DNA of 64,000 bases from Limnoperna fortunei (GCA_944474755.1 OX104112.1:67070433-67134432), one strand, 5' to 3'. Positions 25,690 to 36,651 are shown, counted from the stretch's first letter. Notes: a model not told the origin generated them from the sequence alone. Translations and numbers: made by a program.

Positions 25690-26225
25690 ATTATGGGATC
25701 AACACCATCATGCTTAACAGTTGTTTCAAGCCCAGTGTTACATAGAAAACACAAATACTAGTTTTCAGCGGGGCTTTATAAACAATTTTGATTTTTTTTA
25801 CTTTATTTTGAAACAAGTGCCAAAAGCAAAGTGCTACAAAATATGCCCGTCGAACAATTGCAATTTTTTGTATAAATAAACGGCCATAATATTGAAGTGG
25901 CGGAAGCAATTTGGCTGGTTTTAATGCCCATAAACATTTTCCCCAAGTTTCACGAAGATCAGACAACAACTGTTTGAGTTAGAGAGCGGACAAGGCGAAT
26001 TTGCCATTTTTTGTATAAATGAAGGGCCATTACTCTGAAGTGGTTTGGCTGGTTTTCGAACATGGCCGAGATATTAGGCCCATGAACATTTTCCCAAAGT
26101 TTCATGAAGATCTGACAACAAATGTTTGAGTTAGAGAGCGAACATCGCTGTGGACGCCGCCCGCCGTGGGTGTTCCCGTAATACGACCCTTCTTCGACGG
26201 GCGTATAAAAAGTATATAGTATATA
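25690..26225. repeat. Dispersed molluscan-type repeat, two diverged units
   Basis: The phrases AATTTGGCTGGTTTTAATGC / GTTTGGCTGGTTTTCGAACA, CATTTTCCCCAAGTTTCACG / CATTTTCCCAAAGTTTCATG and TTGAGTTAGAGAGCG occur twice, about 140 bases apart. The unit ends near GCCGCCCGCCGTGGGTG. Frames are incidental. Confidence 0.5.
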
Positions 26226-26284
26226 GCAGCCGGAACACAACAAAACAGCCCATCAAATGATACATCTGAAGCAGTCTACTGACA

Positions 26285-26705
26285 CTTGATCAGTTAAGTA
26301 CTGGGACGTTTCCCTGTGCTCAACCCACAGAACAGCCCAGCTCGTCCGTGGGTGGCGAATAAGAGAGACTCTCTCGTTGAGGGGTTGTCAGGTCATAATA
26401 CGGAAAACCTGGCTGCGGACCGTAGTGGGTAAAGTGTAAGGGGAGTGCAACGCTCATTGCAAAATATACAGACCCTTTTTGTCTATTTCGAGAAACAGAA
26501 GTCTCATTGTAGCCCTACAAAAGGCTAAATTCTCTACCCTACCCAATTATATTGTACTTTTCCAGTGACAGTCAAAATTGTGTTCCCTATGTCCCATCCC
26601 ACCCTCCTTTCCATTGATTTATTGTTTTTTTAACTTGCTCTCGTCATGAATATAGCTGAAACAATGCTCGCTGAATGTTAAGCCAACATGCAATCAATCA
26701 ATTAG
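26285..26705 (+). mobile_element. Dispersed repeat, family B (opposite orientation)
   Basis: GGGTTGTCAGGTCATAATAC, GGGAGTGCAACGCTC, AGACCCTTTTTGTCT and the end ATGAATATAGCTGAAACAAT with CAATCAATCAATTAG correspond to the complement of 3440-3955. Confidence 0.55.
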
Positions 26706-26756
26706 TTATTGATCAAATAACACCAACAATAAAAATTAAAAAAAAAATACAATACA

Positions 26757-27318
26757 TATTTCATCAAACTCTGTACAAATTAACAAATCTTATTCATAGA
26801 TACTTGTAATTTAAAATCCCCTAAGAAAGATAGGTTATTAAAAAATTCTGATTGAAATCTTAATGTTTTTCGTAATAATTCTATTCATGCTGTAATTTAT
26901 ATATATTAAGTGCTGTAACATTGCGTCATCTCATATTTTTTATATTTCATCAAACTCTGTACAAATTAACAAATCTTATTCATAGATACTTGTAATTTAA
27001 AATCCCCTAAGAAAGATAGGTTATTAAAAAATTCTGATTGAAATCTTAATGTTTTTCGTAATAATTCTATTCATGCTGTAATTTATATATATTAAGTGCT
27101 GTAACATTGCGTCATCTCATATTTTTTATATTTCATCAAACTCTGTACAAATTAACAAATCTTATTCATAGATACTTGTAATTTAAAATCCCATAAGAAA
27201 GATAGGTTATTAAAAAATTCTGATTAAAATCTGAATGTTTTTTCGTAATAATTCTATTCATGCTGTAATTTATATATATTAAGTGCTGTAACATTGCGTC
27301 ATCTCATATTATTTATAA
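26757..27318. repeat. 186-bp tandem repeat, three copies
   Basis: TCATCAAACTCTGTACAAAT occurs at 26761, 26947 and 27133. Copies 1 and 2 look identical and copy 3 has a few changes (CCCATAAG, TGATTAAAATCTGAATG). AT-rich, non-coding, in the interval between lectin genes A and B. Confidence 0.85.
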
Positions 27319-27423
27319 ATCAATATTTCCTCTGAGCGGTCTACTTTCAGCATCTAATTTCAACCAAATGGCGTCCTCCTAATGTATCGTAACGGCGAGG
27401 GAGCAATGTTTTGTTCGGCGCAA

Positions 27424-27775
27424 TATATCTAATTAAAATTAAATCTTTCACAAGCTCCCCCCCCCCCCCCTTTGTTATTGTCGCTGTGAAGAACTCATTT
27501 AACATCCCATTACGGGTCATCTAAGGTTAAACTTCAGTATTGTATAATCAAACACCGAATATATCTTGTATTATTGTACCTTTTTCATCAGGTACAATCC
27601 GAAGTTAAGGTACAAAAGCTTACGTTTGATTGGTTAATTTTTTGGGATACCCTAATTTTTCATTTTTCAACTTTATATCAAAAGTTCAATCTGAGATGAC
27701 CTGTATTGGGTTGTTGTAAGATCAGCGACAATAACAAAAAAGGGGAACTTGTAAAAGATTAAATTTTAATTAGAA
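27424..27775. mobile_element. Palindromic MITE, long copy 3
   Basis: Outer arms ATATCTAATTAAAATTAAAT...CAAGCTCCC and GGGGAACTTG...TTTTAATTAGAAT match the family. About 230 bases between them carry a further imperfect inverted pair (GGGTCATCTAAGGTTAAAC against GTTCAATCTGAGATGACCTG), so this is a longer member or a nested insertion. Confidence 0.6.
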
Positions 27776-28061
27776 TTAATTGTCTGTCGCAATGACTTCT
27801 AATTAAATCGATTAAGATTTCAAATAATATATAATAAATAAATTTTACGAGACTACTGACTTTTGATTGGCTGAAAAATATTTTCTATCAGAGGATGGAA
27901 AACAAATTTGATCGTCATGGAGACACGCGTCATTTGACGTCATATATTACTCCACGAGAAACTAACAGTTTTTGTGTTGATCTCTTTTTTTCAAAAACGT
28001 CCAGTTACAAAAATAAAATTGTTGAGTTTATTCTATTGTTTGAATTTTTTTATAAGTATTT

Positions 28062-28198
28062 ACTACAAAAAATATTTTCTCCATCAAGGGATAACAAAAT
28101 TTCCGTTGTGCACATTTAATATAATCCGCTACGAGGATTATACATTGTGCAAAACGGAAATTTTGTTATCCCTCGATGGAGAAAATATTTTTTGTAGT
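28062..28198. repeat. Long hairpin with CCGCTACGAGG apex
   Basis: Arms of about 56 bases (ACTACAAAAAATATTTTCTC ..., GGGATAACAAAATTTCCGTT) pair with few mismatches. The apex region ATAATCCGCTACGAGGATTA is itself palindromic and shares CGCTAC with the hairpin at 35394. Confidence 0.75.
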
Positions 28199-28758
28199 TA
28201 ATCCTTAAATAAAAAAAATGGGTTTTATATTGTTCTTTTTCTATATATATCTTCGCAACCGAGATTACTTCAGTATCATGTTTTGTATATTCCTACGCTG
28301 TCCCGACAAGGTACATTTTGAGGTCTAATGGGTTTCTGTGTATTTGAAGCTTTTAAAATCTCAACTACTATTTATGAGAATTATAAGTATTAAACACTGG
28401 GTTTTAGGAAATGATCCATGTGTAAACTCCGTTTACTCCCTCACAAACTTGACATAAAGTCATTTATTTTGTGAGTTAGTCGCCAGAATTACACATTAAT
28501 AATTTCCTGAAAACAGTGTTTAATCGTATAATAATTATTTTCTTGCTGTAATGTTTTTTTAACAATTGTTTTTTATTGGATGAAACACAAAAACTCCATC
28601 TCAAATAATTTATAAATCTATATTTCCTCAATTTGGAGTCATTCTGGTGTATCATAAAGGGAACTAGACCACTATTTTGTCTGTGGCAATGTTTTTTTTT
28701 AATTTAATCGATTGTATGTGTAAAACATGGGTTCAATTTTGTTTATTTCTCTATTAAG

Positions 28759-29359
28759 GGGATGCAGGACACTTTCACTGAAAATAATTTGTCAATGAGT
28801 TTTCTTTAAATTCTCCAAAAAGTTAGTTTTTTATACAAGGTATCATAATTCAAAATAAAAAATATGGCTTTCAGAGTTTTTTTTCGAGAGGTTGAGCACT
28901 GAAATTTTAAAATTTCATATAGATTATACAGAGAAGAGAATAAAAAAAACCTAAAATAAAAGATTACAAAAATTCTGTCCAATGAAATTTTCTGAATTTT
29001 TGATATAATGTCAAGCAATTGGTATACATTTATGTGATGGAAAGACAAATATGGGTCTCTGAGTTAAATTTTTGTCAATTGGATAAAAATTAGTAAAAAA
29101 GATCAAAATTACCTCCCTTGTTGAAACTTTAATTTTCATTATTTTTCATTTTGCAAATACCAAACTCATTTAAATGAAAACTTTTTATTTCAACGATTAA
29201 TAAATTGAAGTAATAATATAGATACAAGACTTTCATATAATTTTAAATTTTATTGAAATAAATAAATAAATAATGAAAGAAATTATTATTAAATTTACCA
29301 TAATTGTTCTATCTATTTTGAAAATTTCACAAAAAATGGCGGATGGTGTCCTGCATCCC
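28759..29359. mobile_element. 601-bp element with GGGATGCAGGACAC inverted ends
   Basis: 28759-28772 and 29346-29359 are perfect 14-base inverted complements. TTAA occurs just outside both ends (28754 region and 29365 region), which would fit piggyBac-type insertion if a few end bases have decayed. AT-rich, non-coding. Confidence 0.5.
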
Positions 29360-30011
29360 ATTCTTTAATTGTTTTTCTTCTTTAAAAGTTTATTAGAATT
29401 ATAAGTGTAAAACACTGTTTAATGAAATTATCATTGAGTAAAATGTGTAATAAGCAGTGTTTAATCCTAAAGCAGCCCTTCCCCAATTTTGAATATTTAT
29501 GGTAATATTATTGTAATCAAATTATTTACAACTTAATCGTTTTTAGTCTTAAAAGAGAGTATTCGGATTTAACTTACTAGTTATTCCTAAGGTTGTAACT
29601 TAGTGAAGACTCACCGGGTACTTACTACACTAACATAAACCGGGTTTTATTGTGCATATGTTAATTATGTTTAATAATTAAAAATTTATGGATTAAATAG
29701 TAAATATTATGTATATAGTATATTTAAGCAATATAAACCGTGTAACATCCACATGATCCATATATGCATTTATTAATTGATTGGCATACATTGGTACCAT
29801 AATTGGTGTAGTTGTTTTGTAGAGTCAACCCCAAATTAAATCTGCAAGATTTTTGGAGATAATCTTAATAATTCTACAGTCGGTTAAAACAGAAAGAGCA
29901 TGTCACTACCACTTGTAAAAATAACATTTGTAAAAGAAGGCGTTTTTTAGTTTGTTGCGGATACTTATTTCTTTTAAACTCGATATATATTATATTTTTG
30001 GGGGTTTTTTT

Positions 30012-30256
30012 TGTTTGAATGTTGTTTAAAGCCACTTTCAACACTATTTTATGGAGTCCAATTTTTATTGTGGGAAGAAACCAGATTACCCGGAGAAACA
30101 CCCCGACCTTCTATAGGAAAACTGGCAATTCGTGTCCATTTAGATTGGAGTCGAGTACACCCTGCCCCCAGTGAGACTCGAACCGCAATCTCAGTGTTGA
30201 CAGACAACGTGATAAATGGTGGACGAACTACCTTTACCACTAGGCCACCGATGACC
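30012..30256 (-). mobile_element. tRNA-derived SINE copy
   Basis: Head (minus) near 30256 with GGCCTAGTGGTAAAGG, B-box-like region about 30180, body matching the 60036-60296 copy down to AAAGTGGCTTTAAACAAC. Diverged; lies 3' of lectin gene B. Confidence 0.75.
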
Positions 30257-30515
30257 TTGTCAAAATTATAAAAAAAAAACATCATATATATTTGCCGCAT
30301 ATAAATTCTTGTTCTTATGGTAACAGGAAATACATGCCATGAATTTATAAGGAAAGAAATAACAAAACTGTGATTTATCTGAGCAATCACATTATTTTTA
30401 CAACTTTAATGTTTAGATTTTGAATCATAGATCTATGTAAAACATTTAAACACAGTTTTGTTTTAATTGTAGAAATGAGTTACGTGGATTTAATCGATTT
30501 TCAGTACGACAAATA

Positions 30516-30521
30516 TTTATT
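30516..30521 (-). terminator. Candidate poly(A) signal of gene B
   Basis: TTTATT on the plus strand (AATAAA on the minus) lies about 200 bases beyond the stop codon of gene B. It is the nearest canonical signal noticed; in AT-rich DNA chance matches are common. Confidence 0.35.
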
Positions 30522-30719
30522 TAAAAAATAATAATGTTATGAATAAATAATGTTACAATATTGGCATCCATTGATACAGTTGTGACATTAAATGTTGAAA
30601 CTGTAAGTCTAACGCATGGCAATAAGAATATTTTTTTTAATTAAATTATTGCTTTATAGTGTATTATATCTCGGTTGACCAGAGTTAGACGTACGATATA
30701 TCAAAGTGTCAATATTTCT

Positions 30720-31126
30720 TTATACTGGACATGTTTTACATCTTTTAATACAGTTTTTGATATATTTCAATACTCGTCGTCTGCAAAAACGTAAAAAGTC
30801 AGGTGCATCCATCACAATGATTCCACCAAATACCAGAACCAAGATTAGAACACCAATGCAACCAATTCCAGTCGCTGAAGGTCGTTTATCTGCTGCAGAT
30901 GTTTTTAATCGAATGGTCGATGATAATGTTGCCTTAGACACAAGCAGCTCTTTTGAAATATTTTGAGCAATTTCTGCAATAATCTGTGACGTCAGATTAG
31001 ATTTAACCTCTATAGTTTGGCTAAGGCACGAACAATGTTGATTTGTGGATATTTCTTTGTAATAAGTTGTAGATGTATCTATCATTAATGTGGATTCAGT
31101 TGTTTTGTCGCTGTTATTAAACGGCA
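30720..31126 (-). CDS. Gene B exon 4: stalk, membrane helix and tail
   Basis: 407 bases to TAA at 30722-30720. The stalk has EVKSNLTSQIIAEIAQNISK, followed by RPSATGIG, the membrane segment (CIGVLILVLVFGGIIV) and a tail that is 13 residues longer overall than gene A because of insertions near the stalk start and in the tail. The acceptor is TTTTTTTAAG. Confidence 0.84.
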
Positions 31127-33311
31127 CTTAAAAAAAAACAAAAGTTAAAGCTACTGGAACTATCAAATATTTTAACTATAAATATTCTTTTTTGACAATT
31201 CAATTGCGCGTTAATGAACACTCGACGTACATGTTATATTGTTACACTTGTTGACTTGACAATTATACTCGATTGGTAATTTCGAGCTACAAATATTTAA
31301 GGAAAGCTCATTATGGGGAGCAGTTGTATGCTACATTGACAAACCGATTAATTCGTTGCTATTACTCTTTTCAATGTTTCAGTGTCATTATCCGCTGCTA
31401 GCGAAGTGAAAACTAATGATCCCTTTGATTAGTACGTTGTGTTACCAAGAGTTTAAATATTAGATATCTGTTTATCAAGCTTTTGTACAACTTTGAAAAG
31501 ACCGATAAATTATCCAAATAATAATTAGGTAAACATTCAGCAGTACATACAAGTATAATTCGGCCACTGACAAATAGCATAGTATGCTGTATTACAGTCT
31601 TCGTCCCAGAAGGTCCCATAAATGTTGAAGGTTGATACACACTCTCCAGTCCCGGTCGGTTCTGATGAATACCATGGTGCCCACTGTTGAACTTCACCGC
31701 TGAGTCTCAACAGACTACCTGCTGAATTTACTTTATAGCCGACGTAGAATTCTCTATTTTCCTTTCTGTAGTCAAATTTCATGGCACAAATGAAATTAAC
31801 AAATATATAAACAATTTTTGTCACTAGTGAATAGTTTACTTTATATGGCCTCTTTGTTACCTAAATTTACAACGGAAATAATAGCTCTATATTGACTATA
31901 ATGAGACTATTATTTATGTGGGGTTTAACTTTAAGCAATATATAAGCTATACCTTGGTGTGCAGTATTACTATTATATAGCCGGAGTACCCGGTAAAAAC
32001 ACTCGACCTTCGACCCTTGTAAACTAAGGTTAGAGTTACCGTAATTGACTTACATATTATGCAAAAATTATGATATAAATTTATTTATTTATTTACCCAG
32101 CATTCTTTCTTAAAGTATTCAAGAAGTTCAGCGTTTTCTGGTCCGGTATAACGGCTAATGTTCCATTCTTATTCCCACAGATTGCTAGGCTGTTAATAAA
32201 GTTGTTTTGCGTCTCCGTTAGCCAGAAACATTTGTAACCAGTAGAGTCGTTGTATACCGTTCCATAGTAACATGACTGTCCAGCAACTATAAAATCATCA
32301 ATATCGATACACAAAGATTTCAGTTACATCTATGCTTGTCTTTCTTACAGACTGTTATTTACTATGTGGGTCCAAAACTACTAGTTTTATTTTTAATTTT
32401 TTAACACGTCCTGAATATAGGTGAAATATTGCAGGAAGTTAAAAAACACAATCAATCAATTTCTTACCATCAAAAAATATGTTTCTCCTTATATATTTGT
32501 TTTACGCCACTTTCGTTGTGTTCTTGGAGACGAAGAATAGGATAAATGTTATGTAGCTGTTTTGATATCTTACCTAGATTTTGTTACTTTGCATAATAAT
32601 TTACTTTAAAAATCTAAGTTTTCATACACTTAAAAAAGTAACAAGAAATTACCGAATAAAAGGCATTTTGTTTTTCAGAATGTGGCTCGACATTAAATTC
32701 GGAAAAAATTGTATGAATACATACTAGTTTGTACACGTAGAAAAAGGGAGCATATGTTGTTTTAACGGACCCCCCCCCCTCTTTCTTTGCTGCATATAAC
32801 TATACTACATTTAAATGTACAAAAGGTCATGATGAACATTATTACATCTGAACGTCTTATGCGAAATTGAAAGAATGCGCGGAATCGCCGAAGACGCGAT
32901 AACCAGTTCCTCGACTATTGTTGCGGCTTTTGTTGGGAGATTACCCTTATAATTTGGTCTCTTATATTTTTATTAGACTTCTTGACGCAACAGTCATTAA
33001 AATATGGTATGTTGCTTATAGTTTGGAGACGTGTATTGTTCGACCAAAATACTAATATCAAATGCTTGTTTAGACATTTTAGTCTGAGAATTCGAACGCT
33101 ATTTAAGACTTTGATAGAAGCCTTATAAGATCTCTGATTTATTCATATAGACAATAATTGGTGTTTGCATACAAGCCTATTATTCACAGTTGTTACTTTT
33201 AGTGAAATAAAAAGGAAATCATTTTTTTACATTCTTACCGTCTATCGAAGTTAAGCATCCACAAAAGAAGACAAGAACTAAATAAAAGTGATGTGCCTCT
33301 GCCACATACAT
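30720..33311 (-). CDS. C-type lectin type I membrane protein, gene B (4 exons)
   Basis: Spliced model on the minus strand: 33311-33239, 32286-32097, 31765-31551, 31126-30720; 885 bases, 294 residues plus TAA. Introns are 952, 331 and 424 bases with GT/AG ends and phases 1, 2, 1. Residues 1-24 are a signal peptide (core FYLVLVFFCG). A six-cysteine long-form C-type lectin domain covers about 27-154 (C30, C44, C61, C130, C145, C153). Its sugar motif is EPT at 123-125 and WDEDC is at 141-145. Residues 161-245 form a stalk with several N-glycosylation sequons (NNS, SNLT, QNIS). The membrane helix is about 246-265, followed by a basic tail with three Cys. It is probably a cell-surface recognition receptor; ligand unknown. 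It is a tandem paralogue of gene A, same strand, about 7 kb apart. The complete frame and consistent splice sites argue for an active gene. Confidence 0.87.
31551..31765 (-). CDS. Gene B exon 3: second half of C-type lectin domain
   Basis: 215 bases. It encodes KENREFYVGYKVN, LSGEVQQWAPWY, EPTGTGEC, TFWDEDC and YYAICQWPNYT. The acceptor is GACTACAG and the donor GTATGT (phase 1). It has EPT where mannose- or galactose-type lectins have EPN or QPD. Confidence 0.87.
31978..32040 (-). mobile_element. Short SINE fragment in lectin gene B intron 2
   Basis: AGCCGGAGTACCCGGTAAAA followed by CACTCGACCTTCGACCCTTG resembles the SINE core. About 60 bases only. Confidence 0.4.
32097..32286 (-). CDS. Gene B exon 2: first half of C-type lectin domain
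   Basis: 190 bases. It begins VAGQSCYYGTVYNDS and ends LRKNAG, with acceptor TTTTATAG and donor GTAAAT. It carries cysteines 1-3. About three quarters of residues match the gene A exon by eye. Confidence 0.86.
33239..33311 (-). CDS. Gene B exon 1: signal peptide
   Basis: 73 bases from ATG: 24 residues with a hydrophobic core ending before TSID, then donor GTAAGAAT in phase 1. A second ATG four bases further in lies in another frame. Phase and position upstream of the lectin exons support it. Confidence 0.78.
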
Positions 33312-34482
33312 ATTTAAAATAGAACATAAAATGGAATTAAACACTTTGATAATATGAAGTGTATTAATAAAAAACCCATACAATACAAATAATCAATTAT
33401 ATGTCAATTATAGTAGTTGAAAATCTTTACAAATGAATGTCATTAATAATCCGGAAGTAATGCATTACATGAACAAATAGAGCTACTTAATATTTAAACA
33501 TTACAAAAAGGTATAACATTATATTAACAGGGTGAATAATAATAAATAAGTAGTAAAAACATCTTCAAAGGTTTGTTTAAATAGAGCGCTTTACCTATTA
33601 TAAAACAAATATTGACTTATCGTGTTTGTAATTGTTTTTCCATTGTAAAGCTATACATTATGTCTATAACTGTATAGTGTTGTTTTATCGAGTCAGATTT
33701 TAATTGTTTGTGACCTCAATACTGCTAAATCGACCAAACATTCTAACCACTTAAACAACAATACCAACTTGTCGGATTGAGTTCACGCGCACTCATCTGT
33801 ACTCGTTGCGTCATAAAATCAAAACGCATGAAACAAGGACGTTGAACATTATGGTATATTCATGCGGTTTATTCCAGCTAATTAAAAAGAAACAGAATAG
33901 TCGATTACAAATGTAGTCATGAGGGTGGTATAAATGAATTTTGAAAACGGAATATTTCCCATAATACGTTTTGCGCCAAATTGGAGTGGTCAGAAATATA
34001 AACAATTTGTCGTAAAACCAAACATCATAATTATAGATTCTAAACAATCAACATTCACAAATACATGTAGATATTAGTACATTGTAAATTGCATTTGATC
34101 AATCAGCTTGATTATTTGTTAAGAAAGTCACAAACTATTTTCTACTTAGACCATAGTAAAGTGCTCTCGACCAATGAAAACGTCTAATTTTGTATGTCTT
34201 ATTTGTGAAGACCATGACATTTTCATGGTCTTCATAAAGGATTAACTTTTGTTTAAAATTGTAAGGGACTAGACTATAATTGCCTAGGGCATAATTTGGT
34301 ATTAAGAAATGTGAGGAATTGATCAATTAATAAAGAAGACACATTTTGAATAAAATATAAAATGTACACATAAATAGTTTATTTATTTTCATAACTCTAA
34401 TCTTTTTTCCATTTTTATAAATAACAACTTTTGAAACAGAATTAGGCAATGTAATAGTAAGAACATCATCATCATTTGACTC
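33312..34482. other. 5' flank of lectin gene B; no other gene seen
   Basis: AT-rich. A short perfect hairpin TGAAGACCATGA/TCATGGTCTTCA is at 34206-34234. The promoter of gene B should lie just above 33311, but no decisive TATA or Inr was singled out. Confidence 0.35.
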
Positions 34483-35298
34483 TTACTTGACAGTGTTTAC
34501 AGTTGATTTAGTGTTTTCCTTTGTACTTAATTGTGGTCTTTTGTCATAATCTTGTGGTTTCGGTGGTTGAAGCGTATTGCGAACATTTTCAGACATAGAC
34601 TCAAGAGGGCGTTTGTAAAAATCCACAGCGTTTGAACAATGTCCACGTCTTGATTTGATTACAAGGTCATCATACCCAGCATTGAAAAGAGTTGTGGCAC
34701 AAGTTAATTTACCGGAATGGTTTGTTATCACTTTATTGTTAACATCAATGCCAGCACTTTGAAAAAGCTCTTTCATTTTAGACTGCAACATATTTATGCA
34801 GATGGACTGCGTACTAAATCTAGGCCGTCCACCAAAAGAGCAATGTGGAAGCGGTTTCCTATAAAACCGCCCTTGTCTCGGAATAAGCGATAAATATTTA
34901 TCATAAATTTTAACTTTTCATCTTGGGTTTGTTGGATCACTTTTTTGAGAAATTCTCTTAACATCAACACTTCGGTTATAAAGACCACCTTGAACGTTTT
35001 TACATAATCGTCCAGTATAATTGAAATTTAGCACCACACGAGTCGGTTGATATAGAAAACTGTGATGTATCAAGAACTTTGTGCCGTTATCCATACCTCT
35101 GAACCCGAACAATTTGCAGTTATAGAAAAACACAATATTACTTATTCCAGAAGCAGTCTCTGTATTAAAAACACCAGAATCCCACAACTGTGCTTCATCA
35201 GGCGGAAGAACGGGGTTTGCATGTTTGGTATCTGTTCCAATACCCTGAATGGTTAGTTCCTTCATTCTGCTATCGGCTAATACGGTGTCATCAAACTA
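34483..35298 (-). pseudogene. Crypton-like tyrosine recombinase (DUF3504) remnant
   Basis: One minus-strand frame runs from about 35298 (FDDTVLADSRMKEL) to TAA at 34483, broken by a single in-frame TGA at 34920-34918. Before the stop are TIQGIGTDTKHANPVLPPDE and IVFFYNCKLFGFRGM. After it come IYDKYLSLIPRQGRFYRKPL, PHCSFGGRPRFSTQ and the catalytic-domain end NHSGKLTCATTLFNAGYDD with GHCSNAVDFYKR. This resembles the DUF3504 domain of Crypton transposons and of host ZMYM/QRICH1-type proteins. The H-x-x-R and final Tyr of tyrosine recombinases appear as NHSGK (Arg lost) and FYKR, so catalysis is doubtful. The 5' end abuts TAATAG, either an acceptor or a truncation. It lies between lectin gene B and the tetraspanin and is probably a transposon remnant. 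Confidence 0.7.
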
Positions 35299-35393
35299 TT
35301 AACACATTCTGGTCCTTATAAATACCAGTCAGATTAATAAATTGTAATCATGCAATTAAATATCTCTTGACCACTTTACAATGGTCTAAGTTT

Positions 35394-35480
35394 GTAAGAA
35401 TATGATAATCCCTGTCTTCATGATTAGTACTCGCTACCGCTCGTACATAATCATGAAGACAGGGATTATCATATTCTTAC
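35394..35480. repeat. Long hairpin with CTCGCTACCGCTC apex
   Basis: Perfect arms (GTAAGAATATGATAATCCCT... and its complement) around CTCGCTACCGCTC at 35430-35442. The reverse complement of this apex, GAGCGGTAGCGAG, differs from the apex at 5122 by one base. The arms are unrelated. Confidence 0.78.
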
Positions 35481-35959
35481 ATATACTTAATCGCTGTAAT
35501 TGGGATTAGTTCAATGAACAAATTATAACCTTTCAAGCCCCAGGACAAGTACCGATCATTGCCCTGCAGTTCTTAATAATTCTTAGCATATAAAACATTT
35601 ACAAATATGAATTTAACAATAGAAACAGACTCATTTGTTGTGTTTATTATAAATCAGTGTTTAAAAACAGCTTAAACACCGCAATAATATTGTCATAAAA
35701 AATGTAGGACTATAATATTTTTACTGAAGTGTTGTGGTTACAGATACTGTCGAGGTTTTCACCTACGCCATTAAGACGGTTCCATATAAAAACGATGCCA
35801 GATATGGGATAGATACTTCTGTACCTGCTTGTGTAAAAAAGGTCAAGTAAAATTGACCACGGGTATAGAAATGAACAGTTTTGCCTAACCACACCCAACA
35901 CATTGTAACAATATTTAAAAACAAATTTACAATTTATATACTGTCATGTGAAAAATTGT

Positions 35960-36445
35960 TGAACAAAATACCGAAGAATTGTTGTCTTAAAAAATACTGA
36001 TGTAGTCTTAAAAATACTGAACTATTGTTTTTTTTTACAAAATACCGATATTGTTGTCTTAAAAAATACTGAAGTATTGTTGTCTTAACAAATACTGAAG
36101 TATTGTTGTCTTAACAAATACTGAAGTATTGTTGACATAAAAAATACTGAAGTATTGTTGTCTTAAAAAATACTGAAGTATTGTTGTCTTAAAAATACTG
36201 AACTAATGTTTTTTTTACAAAATACCGAAATATTGTGGTCTTAAAAAAACTGTAGTATTGTTTTTTTACAAAATACCGAAGTATTGTTGTCTTAAAAAAT
36301 ACTGAAGTACTTTTTTTTACAAAATACCGAAATATTTTTGTCTTACAAAATAACGGAGGATTGTTATTTTCAAAAATCACGAAATATTGTTGCTTTACAA
36401 AATACCGCAGTATTGCTGTTTTACAAAATACCGAAGTATTGTTAA
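35960..36445. repeat. AT-rich minisatellite (AATACYGAAGTATTGTTGTCTT)
   Basis: About 18 imperfect copies of a 25-30 base unit with AAAATACTGAAGTATTGTTG or ACAAAATACCGAAATATTGT. The unit is partly palindromic (AATACTGAAGTATT). Confidence 0.8.
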
Positions 36446-36651
36446 AAAAGGTACGAAACGAATGTTTATTTGTACAATAATAATATGTCCTTTTAAACAA
36501 AATCTGTTACAAGTGTTACAACTGATTTAATTCAAAGTCACGCAGAAACATACAATGAGTATTGCCGCGAAAATAACGACGGCAAAATACTAAATCAAGC
36601 AGTTTCGGCAAATATTATAAACAACACTGTAGAAATATGTACTAATATATA

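Noticed and set aside
25691..26243. Two minus-strand frames of about 90 codons
   Set aside because: They lie on a twice-repeated dispersed non-coding repeat; no domain.
30706..30966. Plus-strand frame over lectin gene B exon 4
   Set aside because: Antisense shadow of the minus-strand exon with matching splice sites.
34135..34326. 63-codon minus-strand frame before the Crypton-like remnant
   Set aside because: Overlaps a small hairpin and has no similarity to recombinase or host families; not contiguous with the remnant frame.
36189..36500. 103-codon minus-strand Phe/Lys/Tyr-rich frame
   Set aside because: Product of the AT-rich minisatellite at 35960-36445.
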